From assembly GCA_944385705.1 (NCBI GenBank), contig CALWYF010000020.1:1-39407 (forward strand): a stretch of DNA of 39,407 bases. The letters run 5' to 3'. The DNA is from an uncultured Oscillospiraceae bacterium. GTDB lineage: Bacteria > Bacillota > Clostridia > Oscillospirales > Oscillospiraceae. Position 1 is the first letter of the stretch. Every line of letters begins with the position of its first letter. The translations under genes were made by a program, and so were the position numbers. The notes under the pieces are model-generated. The model did no database searches. It saw only the letters and a program-made list of their open reading frames with translations, and was not told where the DNA came from. This document shows, piece by piece, positions 31,973 to 39,034 of the stretch.

Positions 31973-32695
31973 ATGTACTGCGTTTTTAAAGTCAAAGGCG
32001 GCAATAAAGCTGCCCTGATAGTTGCCGCTGTGCTTTTGGCGGCTGCTATAATAATCAGTTTACTGGTACCTGAGCAGGAGAGCGTATCTGAAACTGCAGC
32101 CGATACCGGGGACTATACTCTGGTTATCGACCCGGGACATGGCGGTATAGACGGGGGTGCTCTGGCAGCAGACGGGACCAAGGAGAGCGATATAAACCTT
32201 GCAATTGCCCTGAAGCTTCGGGCTTTGGCTGAGTTCTACGGCCAGGACAACGCTATGACCCGCCAGGATGACAGCACAAAATCCGCCACTGAAAACTACA
32301 GCGAACATGACGACCTGGTAAACAGAGCTGAACTGGTCAATTCCGCCCCTAATCCGGTGCTGATCAGCATACACCAAAACTGCTTTCCTACCGGCCAGCC
32401 CAGCGGACCACAGGTTATATATTCCACTTCAGGAAACAGCGAGAGCCTGGGTGTTCTGACCCATCAGAATCTGATTTCCCAGCTTTATCCTGACAACCGC
32501 CGGGTGGCAGAACCCGCCTCCAGTAAGCTCTATGTATTAAATCACGTATCCTGTCCGGCGATACTGGTAGAGTGCGGATTCATGTCAAATCTTTCGGATA
32601 TGGGAAAGCTTGCGGACAGCAGCTATCAAACCGCTCTTTCCACCGTACTTATGGCCTCTTTCCTCCAATATAAAACCGGTGTAGCCAACACTTGA
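31973..32695 (+). CDS. cwlD: N-acetylmuramoyl-L-alanine amidase CwlD
   Basis: A 240-residue zinc amidase that, in the family, strips peptides in spore cortex to allow muramic-delta-lactam formation. An N-terminal signal anchor lies at about 12-32. The Amidase_3 domain starts at TLVIDPGHGG, with zinc ligands His56 and Glu71 and a later His in LISIHQNC, and the catalytic Glu in LVECGFMSN. GAGGTG precedes the ATG. Confidence 0.94.
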   Translation: MYCVFKVKGGNKAALIVAAVLLAAAIIISLLVPEQESVSETAADTGDYTLVIDPGHGGIDGGALAADGTKESDINLAIALKLRALAEFYGQDNAMTRQDDSTKSATENYSEHDDLVNRAELVNSAPNPVLISIHQNCFPTGQPSGPQVIYSTSGNSESLGVLTHQNLISQLYPDNRRVAEPASSKLYVLNHVSCPAILVECGFMSNLSDMGKLADSSYQTALSTVLMASFLQYKTGVANT

Positions 32696-32710
32696 CAGAC
32701 GGAGACAACT

Positions 32711-34096
32711 ATGGCAAAACAAAAGACAATTTACTGCTGCACGGAATGCGGCAACGAAACTGCCAACTGGGCGGGCAAGTGCCCGTCCTGCGGCGCATGG
32801 AACACTTTGACCGAGGTAATGCTGGGCAGCGACCGGCGATCCAGAACCGCGTCTTATTCCAAAGGTGACTTTAAAGAAATGAAGCTCAAGCGCATCTCTG
32901 AGCTGGACACTGCGGCGGAGCTCCGCTTCATGACCGGCATTTCGGAATTTGACCGGGTGCTGGGGGGCGGAGCTGTGGCCGGCTCCCTTATACTTGTAGG
33001 CGGTGCCCCAGGCATAGGAAAGTCCACTCTGCTGCTGCAAATGTGCGGCAGTCTGGAAAAGTCCAGGAAGGTACTGTATGTCACCGGTGAGGAAAGTGAG
33101 AGACAACTTAAGCTCCGTGCCATGCGCCTGGGTGTGGACGGGGGAGAGACCTATGTTTTGGCCGAGACTGACATGGATAATATCATCGCGGCCATAAATC
33201 GTGCCGAGCCGGAAATCGTTATTATCGACTCCATACAGACTGTTTCCGACAGTGAGCTTCCTTCGGCTCCCGGAAGCCTGACTCAGATAAAAGAGTGCAC
33301 CATGCGCATTATGCGCACGGCCAAGGACAAGGGCCTGACTGTTTTTGTTGTTGGCCATATAAATAAGGAAGGCAGTATAGCCGGGCCAAAAGTTCTGGAG
33401 CACATGGTAGATTGCGTGCTGTATTTTGAAGGAGAGCGGAGCACCAGTTTTCGCATTCTCAGGGCCGCAAAAAACCGCTTCGGCTCTACCAACGAGATAG
33501 GTGTTTTTGAGATGGCAGACAAAGGGCTGCGCTGTGTTGAGAATCCGTCAGAGGTTTTTCTCAGCGGGCGGCCGGAGGACAGTCCCGGCACCTGTGTATC
33601 CTGTATCGTGGAGGGCAGCCGTCCAATTCTGGCGGAGGTCCAGGCCCTGGTCACCCCGGCAAATTATAACGCTGCCCGCCGCTGCAACGGCATAGACTAT
33701 AATCGGGCGGCTATGCTTCTGGCAGTGCTGGAAAAACGTGGAGGCCTGCCTGTAGGCAACTGTGACGCCTACATAAACGTTATTGGTGGGTTGAGCTTGG
33801 ACGAGCCCGCAGCCGATTTGGCGACTTTGCTTGCCGTGGCTTCCAGTTTTCTGGATCGTCCCCTTGGCACCGACCTGGCAGCCTTTGGTGAAGTGGGACT
33901 TTCCGGGGAAATACGCAGTGTCAGCGCACTTAACCAGCGCCTGGGAGAGATCTCACGGCTGGGTTTCAAACGCTGTGTCATCCCGGCCCATGTTAGGGAT
34001 GAGGTAAAGCAGTTCAATGGCCTGGAGCTTATACCTGTTAAATCCGTGGGCGAAGCGATGGCCGCCGTATTGGGGAAAAAACGTGAACGCAGTTGA
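32711..34096 (+). CDS. radA: DNA repair protein RadA (Sms)
   Basis: A 461-residue RecA-like ATPase aiding branch migration in recombination. N-terminal C4 zinc finger (C10, C13, C24, C27), Walker A GGAPGIGKST, Walker B-like EIVIIDSIQT, the RadA-specific KNRFG motif (AAKNRFGSTNEIGVF) and a Lon-like C-terminal domain. GGAG precedes the ATG; it starts 15 bp after cwlD. Confidence 0.97.
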   Translation: MAKQKTIYCCTECGNETANWAGKCPSCGAWNTLTEVMLGSDRRSRTASYSKGDFKEMKLKRISELDTAAELRFMTGISEFDRVLGGGAVAGSLILVGGAPGIGKSTLLLQMCGSLEKSRKVLYVTGEESERQLKLRAMRLGVDGGETYVLAETDMDNIIAAINRAEPEIVIIDSIQTVSDSELPSAPGSLTQIKECTMRIMRTAKDKGLTVFVVGHINKEGSIAGPKVLEHMVDCVLYFEGERSTSFRILRAAKNRFGSTNEIGVFEMADKGLRCVENPSEVFLSGRPEDSPGTCVSCIVEGSRPILAEVQALVTPANYNAARRCNGIDYNRAAMLLAVLEKRGGLPVGNCDAYINVIGGLSLDEPAADLATLLAVASSFLDRPLGTDLAAFGEVGLSGEIRSVSALNQRLGEISRLGFKRCVIPAHVRDEVKQFNGLELIPVKSVGEAMAAVLGKKRERS

Positions 34097-34850
34097 ATCT
34101 CCAAACCTGCCTCTAAAGGCTGAACACATAATTATTGGGGAAAAATATTCCGGTATTCTTACATTATCCCTGAAAAAGCTGGGTATAACAGCTCTTTATG
34201 TACCTGATAACCCACATGTTGACCACAGGCTTTCGGGCCACGCCGACCTGTCGGTGTTTCATGGAGGAGGGGAGAGGCTCTGGCTTGCTCCATATTTGAA
34301 GGACAGCAGCTTCTCAACTACCCTGGAGAAGATGGGATTTAAGCTTTCCTATCCAAAAATTGTGCAGTCTGAGGCTTATCCCGGGGATGCCCAGCTGAAC
34401 ATGTGCATATGCGGGGACAAGCTCATATATAACCCACGTACGGCGGCTTATAATATTGCTGATTTTTTAACAATTCATGCAGGCCTGGAGCCTGTAAAAT
34501 GCAGACAGGGCTACAGCAAATGCGCTGTATGTGTTGTGGACAGCGGAGCCATAATAACTGCTGACAGGGGAATAGCTGCGGCATCAAAAGAGGCCGGACT
34601 GGATGTGCTGCTGATATCCCCGGAGGGCGTTAGCCTGGAGGGATTTGACTGCGGCTTCATCGGCGGCGCTGCCTTCAAAATCAGCAGGGAAGCTCTGGCC
34701 TTTGCCGGTAGGCTGGACAAGCACCCGGACAGGGAAGCTATACTCAGTTTTTTGGACAGGTATAAAGTCGAGCCGCTATATCTTACTGAGTCCCCAATAT
34801 TTGACATCGGCTCAGGACTTGCTATTACTGAAAAAACCGTTTCGCTTTAA
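34083..34850 (+). CDS. DUF6873-like protein, possible GME (amidinotransferase-like) fold
   Basis: A 255-residue protein starting at GTG 34083, inside the end of radA (overlap 14 bp), with GGGGA 6 bases upstream. Blocks such as KCAVCVVDSGAIITADRGIA and DCGFIGGAAFKI resemble the DUF6873 proteins of Clostridia, which are predicted to have the guanidino-modifying enzyme fold. No activity is established, and I do not see the full catalytic triad of an arginine deiminase. The last codons lie inside the terminator stem. Confidence 0.75.
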   Translation: MNAVESPNLPLKAEHIIIGEKYSGILTLSLKKLGITALYVPDNPHVDHRLSGHADLSVFHGGGERLWLAPYLKDSSFSTTLEKMGFKLSYPKIVQSEAYPGDAQLNMCICGDKLIYNPRTAAYNIADFLTIHAGLEPVKCRQGYSKCAVCVVDSGAIITADRGIAAASKEAGLDVLLISPEGVSLEGFDCGFIGGAAFKISREALAFAGRLDKHPDREAILSFLDRYKVEPLYLTESPIFDIGSGLAITEKTVSL

Positions 34851-34868
34851 TTATGCGAAACGGTTTTT
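34832..34868 (+). terminator. Terminator overlapping the DUF6873-like stop codon
   Basis: AAAAACCGTTTCGC / GCGAAACGGTTTTT, loop of 10 bases containing the stop (34848-34850) and downstream bases. Convergent with the next minus-strand gene, so it can act for both. Confidence 0.88.
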
Positions 34869-34896
34869 ATGCTTAATTGTTTGAGGTGCCGATGTT

Positions 34897-35313
34897 CTAC
34901 ATCGTTTTTTGAAGGTGCCAGAGCTTTAAAATAAAAGCAAGCTGTCCAATGGTAAAAGCGCCGATAATGGTAAAGCAGGGGACGACTGTCATATAGCCGG
35001 TAAAAATCAGGATAAACAGCGATACAGAAATTGATACGTTCATCACTTTAAAGCCGCTGGCCATGGCTGCATTGCTGAGAGCAATGTTCCTCTCGTCCTT
35101 TTCTTCAATCTCCATCTCCCGGGTCTTCTTGACGAACAAGTCACAGGCACCGGACACGATGAAGATTATCCCTATCAGCGTAGTGCCTGGAGCAATCAGA
35201 TCAGGACGTGGCACCTGAATAATATCATTTATTCCAAGACCATATGTAAGCATGCCGCCCATAAGAATTATAAGGCCTGCAGCAATGCTGAGATTTGCCA
35301 AAGTTTTTTTCAT
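34897..35313 (-). CDS. Four-helix membrane protein paired with an Xre regulator
   Basis: A 138-residue protein with four hydrophobic helices (about 5-25, 38-58, 90-108, 112-130) and a charged loop KKTREMEIEEKDERN in the middle. Small membrane proteins with this EEKDERN loop are often encoded with an Xre regulator. Function unknown. Its ATG overlaps the regulator's stop (ATGA), so the pair is co-translated. Confidence 0.82.
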   Translation of the reverse strand: MKKTLANLSIAAGLIILMGGMLTYGLGINDIIQVPRPDLIAPGTTLIGIIFIVSGACDLFVKKTREMEIEEKDERNIALSNAAMASGFKVMNVSISVSLFILIFTGYMTVVPCFTIIGAFTIGQLAFILKLWHLQKTM

Positions 35314-35513
35314 TGCACTTCCTCCTCATATATGAAGATCTCTTCTATGCTCATGTCAAAATACCGGGCAATTTTAAAAGCCAACAGTATGGATGGATTA
35401 TAACGGCCGTTTTCCAGGGAGCCTATGGTCTGCCGGGATACTTCCAGGGCAGCGGCCAGCTCCTCCTGTTTTATTCCCCTCTGCTTGCGCAATTCTTCCA
35501 AGCGGTTTTTCAT
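35310..35513 (-). CDS. Xre-family helix-turn-helix regulator
   Basis: A 67-residue single-domain repressor: LEELRKQRGIKQEELAAALEVSRQTIGSLENGRYNPS is the HTH_3 core, followed by a short acidic tail. The ATG at 35513 has GGAGG just upstream; the TTG twelve bases before it is part of the ribosome binding site region. It controls, by inference, its own two-gene operon, whose promoter is flanked by inverted repeats. Confidence 0.93.
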   Translation of the reverse strand: MKNRLEELRKQRGIKQEELAAALEVSRQTIGSLENGRYNPSILLAFKIARYFDMSIEEIFIYEEEVQ

Positions 35514-35527
35514 TAAAGCCTCCAATA

Positions 35528-35593
35528 TGGAAAGTTTGCTTTACATGGTTTAATTATAACAGATAAAATCAAAATGTCAAGTATACTTTCCAT
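35528..35593. promoter_or_regulatory. Inverted repeats around the Xre promoter, candidate operators
   Basis: ATGGAAAGT (35527-35535) and ACTTTCCAT (35585-35593) flank the promoter, and AAGTATACTT (35579-35588) is a perfect 10-bp palindrome touching the -35 box. Small Xre repressors often bind such sites around their own promoter. Confidence 0.45.
35553..35580 (-). promoter_or_regulatory. Sigma-A promoter of the Xre-membrane protein operon
   Basis: On the minus strand: TTGACA (35575-35580), 16-bp spacer, TATAAT (35553-35558), 40 bp before the ATG. Confidence 0.8.
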
Positions 35594-35611
35594 TTTCTTC
35601 TTAAAATTTTT

Positions 35612-35645
35612 GAGACCGGAGATTTATGAACAAATCTCCGGTCTC
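35612..35645 (-). terminator. Hairpin downstream of the recombinase gene, probable terminator
   Basis: Perfect 14-bp stem GAGACCGGAGATTT / AAATCTCCGGTCTC with a 6-base loop, 53 bp past the recombinase stop. The flank on the minus strand is AAAAATTTT rather than a clean T-run. Confidence 0.65.
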
Positions 35646-35698
35646 GGACAATTTATTTGGACAAAATAACAAATTTAAAAGCAAATATATTGTATATT

Positions 35699-36703
35699 TC
35701 AGCTGTCCTCCTCAATGTCTGCTTTGGTCTTACGACCTATTGGATTGGCCATGGCAGCTTCGTGAAGAGCAGCATTATCCAGATGGGTATATATCTGAGT
35801 AGTATTCAGGTTACTGTGGCCCAAAACCTCCTGTAAGGCTCTGGTATCAACGCCATTTTTCAGCATAAGCGTTGCGGCGGTATGGCGGAGCTTATGGGGA
35901 GAATAGCGGCTGGCATCCAGTCCGGCCTGCAGGAGCTTTTTGTCTACCATTTTTTGTACACCTCGGACGCTGATGCGCCTATGGTCTCTACTGATAAAAA
36001 GGGCGTTCCTGTCCTCAGGTACAATGTTCTCCGGTTCCCGAACAGCAAGGTAGTCATCTATAGCCTCCCGGCAGCCCTGGGCAAAGTAAATCATACGTTC
36101 CTTATTGCCTTTGCCCACAACTCTAAGGTGATCATCATAGATATCCGATACATTGAGGGAAACCAGCTCCGAGACACGCATACCGCAGGACATGAAGAGC
36201 ATTAGTATACAGTAATCCCTGAGGGCAAAGGGGCCGTCGCAAACGGAGAGTAATCTTTCGCATTCTGCCTCTTCCAAATACCTGGGAAGCAAATTGGGGC
36301 GTTTAGGCATGTCAAGTTCTTGACAAATATTAAAGTCCAATAAATGGCGTTTTACCGTGAGATAATTATAGAATGATTTTACGGAGGAGGTACGGCGGCA
36401 ACGGCTGGCTGCCGACAAAGACCTGTTGGAACCGCTCATCTCAGGGGAGAAAGACTGGTATCTATAGAGCTCCTCAATACGTATGGATTTGATAAAATCA
36501 ATATCCACGTCGCTGATATCAATTTCGTTAAATGGTGTTTCTGCCGGAACCAAATGCCTCCGCCGCTTGATAAAGCGAAACAGAATTTTTAGATCCAAAT
36601 AGTATCCGGCTACAGTTTTATCCGAATGTCCCCGAACCGTAGAGTGGTATTCCAAAAACTCCATAAGTATATCCGGGGCGTCGTTTATCTGATCTAGGTT
36701 CAT
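35699..36703 (-). CDS. Xer-type tyrosine recombinase
   Basis: A 334-residue recombinase (338 if ATG 36715 is used). The N-terminal SAM-like DNA-binding domain covers about 8-110. The catalytic set is complete: Arg in CGMRVSELVSLN, Lys in VVGKGNKER, HKLRH, GHSNLNTTQ with the second His, and the nucleophile Tyr in QIYTHLD. This is closest to XerC/XerD, the enzymes that resolve chromosome dimers at dif, rather than to phage integrases: no arm-binding domain, no phage genes nearby. A consensus promoter and a dif-like site lie in front of it, the latter inside its leader. The ATG at 36703 is preferred for spacing from AAGGGATGG. Confidence 0.93.
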   Translation of the reverse strand: MNLDQINDAPDILMEFLEYHSTVRGHSDKTVAGYYLDLKILFRFIKRRRHLVPAETPFNEIDISDVDIDFIKSIRIEELYRYQSFSPEMSGSNRSLSAASRCRRTSSVKSFYNYLTVKRHLLDFNICQELDMPKRPNLLPRYLEEAECERLLSVCDGPFALRDYCILMLFMSCGMRVSELVSLNVSDIYDDHLRVVGKGNKERMIYFAQGCREAIDDYLAVREPENIVPEDRNALFISRDHRRISVRGVQKMVDKKLLQAGLDASRYSPHKLRHTAATLMLKNGVDTRALQEVLGHSNLNTTQIYTHLDNAALHEAAMANPIGRKTKADIEEDS

Positions 36704-36736
36704 TATGTTAACCATCCCTTATATTTTATAGTCCTA

Positions 36737-36764
36737 AGTTCGTTTAATTTATATTATGCGAACT
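36737..36764. other. dif-like Xer recombination site in the recombinase leader
   Basis: Arms AGTTCGTTTAA (36737-36747) and TTATGCGAACT (36754-36764) flank the 6-bp centre TTTATA. The arms match each other as inverted repeats at 9 of 11 positions. Compared with B. subtilis dif (right arm TTATGTAAACT, centre TATATA, left arm ACTTCCTAGAA) the match is 9/11, 5/6 and 7/11. The geometry 11-6-11 is that of dif. It lies 34 bp before the first possible start of the Xer gene and downstream of its promoter. Confidence 0.6.
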
Positions 36765-36781
36765 TGGGCGGGGAGATATAT

Positions 36782-36806
36782 AAGGGGGATAATTCTTGGC
36801 CCCCTT
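36782..36806 (-). promoter_or_regulatory. Hairpin in the recombinase leader
   Basis: AAGGGGG / CCCCCTT, loop of 11 bases. On the minus strand it forms at the very 5' end of the recombinase transcript, ahead of the dif-like inverted repeat, so the leader holds two stem-loops. Confidence 0.5.
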
Positions 36807-36814
36807 CTTTAGTA

Positions 36815-36843
36815 ATTATATGGTAAGCAGCCCGAGCTGTCAA
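36815..36843 (-). promoter_or_regulatory. Consensus sigma-A promoter of the recombinase gene
   Basis: On the minus strand: TTGACA (36838-36843), exactly 17 bp, TATAAT (36815-36820). The leader is about 100 bases and contains the hairpin and the dif-like site. Confidence 0.88.
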
Positions 36844-37163
36844 GATGTAATTTACATAATTAATTGATTAGATAATCCGGAGCATGCGCTCAGATAATTT
36901 AACCCAATAGATAAGGATTTTGTAAATGCAGCTCTGACTGCTTGAATGTAAGCTCAAGTCAGCGGAAACTGTTTTACCGAGCATAGGAATAATATAAAAT
37001 GCAGCTTCTTTTAAATGTACATAATTAACGCAGCGGCGCAATCAGACAGTTATAGTTCTTTCTAAGCTATTATGATAATCAGTATTTCGATTAGGTTTTT
37101 ATTCTGCTGTTATCTTATTTCCAATTTTGAATCATAATTTTCAAATATTTGCAGTAAAGATTT
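36844..37163. other. AT-rich non-coding stretch
   Basis: This 320-base gap lies between the recombinase promoter and the small RNA promoter. It is AT-rich, with no open frame of note. A weak hairpin with CTTGA/TCAAG and CTGA/TCAG stems sits at about 36932-36962. I see nothing else I can support. Confidence 0.5.
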
Positions 37164-37192
37164 TTGAAGAAGAATAATTTTTATTTTTTAAT
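37164..37192 (+). promoter_or_regulatory. Promoter of the candidate small RNA
   Basis: TTGAAG (37164-37169), 17-bp spacer, TTTAAT (37187-37192); start expected near 37199. Confidence 0.5.
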
Positions 37193-37198
37193 AGCCCG

Positions 37199-37323
37199 AA
37201 CATCCAGATGGCGTAGCCTCAATTGGCATGCCTCCCCTTCCCTTGCGCTTAGGTACTTTCGCTGTGGATGCTGCAAAAGGCTCCAATAGTCCGGCTTTAT
37301 GCCGCGGCTATTGGAGCCTTTTT
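37199..37323 (+). ncRNA. Candidate small RNA with C-rich tract
   Basis: About 125 bases between a promoter and a strong terminator with no open frame. The 5' end ACATCCA (37200-37206) can pair with TGGATGC (37265-37271), closing a domain that contains short GGC/GCC stems (37210-37232) and an unpaired run GCCTCCCCTTCCCTT (about 37229-37244). C-rich loops complementary to Shine-Dalgarno sequences are the seed of several Firmicute regulatory RNAs (FsrA, RsaE/RoxS, CsfG). The terminator (37275-37323) follows. CsfG, conserved in spore formers, is one possible identity that I cannot test here. The strand is inferred from the promoter and T-run. Confidence 0.55.
37275..37323 (+). terminator. Strong terminator, bidirectional
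   Basis: GGCTCCAATAG (37279-37289) / CTATTGGAGCC (37308-37318), perfect 11 bp plus AAAA/TTTT, with an inner CGGC-TTTAT-GCCG hairpin; T5 on the plus strand, T4 on the minus strand. It serves the candidate RNA and the minus-strand gene that stops at 37335. Confidence 0.9.
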
Positions 37324-37334
37324 CATACATGAAG

Positions 37335-38999
37335 TCAGCGACCCATCTTATAGCGCAGAGTGCTTATCAAAGATTCATTAGTCACCCTGATGGTATTCAG
37401 GATGGTTGCAACGGCAGCTACCATATCTATAAATATGGCAAACCACAGGTTGCAGTAGCCGACGATACTCAGGAACACCAGAAGCGCCTTGACTACAAAC
37501 GCAAACAAAGCGTTCTCCACAGCTATATCCTTTACCCTGACGGCAACTTGTTTTGCAAAAGGCAGGTTGTTGATATAGGCGGGATCAACAATGGCGTCGG
37601 CATATTTGCCTTTGCTGCCGACCCTGATATCCACAGCGGCATCGGAGTGGGATTCTATACCGCTGGAATATACAAAGATAACTGCGCCTTTTTCTCTCTT
37701 TGCTATCTCGCTGATAATGCTGAGCTTCTTCTCAGTGTCGCACTGGGCATACATCTCATTGAAATTCATAAGCTCGGCAAACTGCTGCCCCACTTCCTTA
37801 CTGTCTTCAGTAAGGAGAATGCAGCGGTTTATACCCACAGCCTTCATTTCAGGAATAAGATTTTCGGTTTCTTCATTTACATCAGAGGAAACCACTACTT
37901 TGCCCACGTACTTATTGGCTACGACCATATAATAAGCCTGGCCGATAGCGGCATTGTCATCAGGCAGTTCCACTTCCCTGCTGGAATAAAGTTCCCGGGT
38001 ACCAAACGAGACCGGTATCCCGTCGATACTCAATTCCATACCGTAGCCGGGGATATCCCGGAAGTCGGAGATGACGTCCAGCTTATAGTCCTGGTCAAAG
38101 GCGGCGGAGACTGCCTTGGCAATGGGCTGGTCGGAGTAGTACACCGCATGGGCCACAAAATTCATAAAGGTTGCAGAGTCCAGAATATCCGAATACATGG
38201 CGATTATCCTGGGGCACTCGTCGGCAAAAATGCCGCCCTTATCAAAGATGGCTACGGTGGAATCAGCCATGGCTTCCAGGCTGGAGGCCTTTTCTATAAC
38301 CACTCCCTGCTGGGCACTGTAACACATACCAACAGTAGCTGCCAGAGGTATTGACACGGCAACAGACATTGGCGTGGCAATTAGAATGATTGTAAGAGCC
38401 CGATGGATGGAAACTATATAGGTATAGTTTGTAATCAGCGGCAGTGTAATTGCATAAATCACCGAAAGAATCATTGCAAGCTTCAGGACCGAGCCGGAGC
38501 TGCTTTTCATCACGGATTCTATGGACATAGACGTGGCGTCTTTATCGTTGAGAAGTTCAGCCATGCGGTTTTTTATGCTATCGTCCTGGTAGTTCAGCAA
38601 TTCCAAAGCCGCCTTTTTGGTGTGATCCACGGCGTAATTAATAAGCATAAGGCCAATTTGGTATAGAAGTATAAGCGCAGCACCCTCTATGGCGAAGCCG
38701 ATAAAATACGAAAGGAGGGCAATAAATACCACTACCACAGGGACGGAGAAATAATCCCCTTCCTCAATGGAGTTCATGGCCTGCAAAACGATGTCATAGC
38801 CTGCGGCAACAGCGGCAAGAACAAGGAGGATAATGCTGAGGAACTCAGGCATGCTGATGATAAGCGAGACGGCAAAAATAACTGATGCAACCACCAGACG
38901 GATAACCATCATAGTATTATTATTGGGGATCATGCTTATCAGGTTTTCCGGTTTCTTTTTGACGGCCTCATGCCTGCTTCTTTCCGGTTTTTGACTCAT
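37335..38999 (-). CDS. Degenerate P-type ATPase-like membrane protein lacking the actuator domain
   Basis: A 554-residue relative of P1B-ATPases, paralogous to the protein at 1561-3612. After a basic tail (1-28) come paired helices (about 30-70 and 85-120) clearly similar to that protein. Between residues 130 and 170 only a short linker is left where the actuator domain (PGE..P.DG..TGE) should be. Helix 6 has ATP (208-210) instead of CPC, the phosphorylation motif is DKGGI (253-257) instead of DKTGT, HP is QP (291-292), TGD is TED (397-399) and GDGxND is YSSGIES (444-450). Lys504 and Asp525, counterparts of the zinc-site residues of ZntA helices 7 and 8, remain. It cannot be a normal pump. 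An intact 554-codon frame and a strong ribosome binding site (AGGAGGTGG) argue against a pseudogene. It is 35 bp downstream of fba. Confidence 0.88.
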   Translation of the reverse strand: MSQKPERSRHEAVKKKPENLISMIPNNNTMMVIRLVVASVIFAVSLIISMPEFLSIILLVLAAVAAGYDIVLQAMNSIEEGDYFSVPVVVVFIALLSYFIGFAIEGAALILLYQIGLMLINYAVDHTKKAALELLNYQDDSIKNRMAELLNDKDATSMSIESVMKSSSGSVLKLAMILSVIYAITLPLITNYTYIVSIHRALTIILIATPMSVAVSIPLAATVGMCYSAQQGVVIEKASSLEAMADSTVAIFDKGGIFADECPRIIAMYSDILDSATFMNFVAHAVYYSDQPIAKAVSAAFDQDYKLDVISDFRDIPGYGMELSIDGIPVSFGTRELYSSREVELPDDNAAIGQAYYMVVANKYVGKVVVSSDVNEETENLIPEMKAVGINRCILLTEDSKEVGQQFAELMNFNEMYAQCDTEKKLSIISEIAKREKGAVIFVYSSGIESHSDAAVDIRVGSKGKYADAIVDPAYINNLPFAKQVAVRVKDIAVENALFAFVVKALLVFLSIVGYCNLWFAIFIDMVAAVATILNTIRVTNESLISTLRYKMGR

Positions 39000-39034
39000 T
39001 TTGCCACCTCCTGTTTTTGCTTATTGAAAGATGC

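Noticed and set aside
35699-36715. Integrase of a mobile element
   Set aside because: No attachment repeats, excisionase, relaxase or phage genes are nearby, the protein has no arm-binding domain, and its features fit housekeeping Xer recombinases.
37205-37273. Tiny minus-strand peptide frame (13 codons after ATG) opposite the C-rich tract
   Set aside because: The GGGGAGG before it is only 2 bases from the ATG, the length is trivial and the same bases are better explained as the complement of a structured RNA.
37299-38354. Plus-strand 351-codon frame
   Set aside because: It is antisense to the degenerate ATPase-like gene, which has a strong ribosome binding site, membrane helices and homology. 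The frame starts in the terminator and shows no family.
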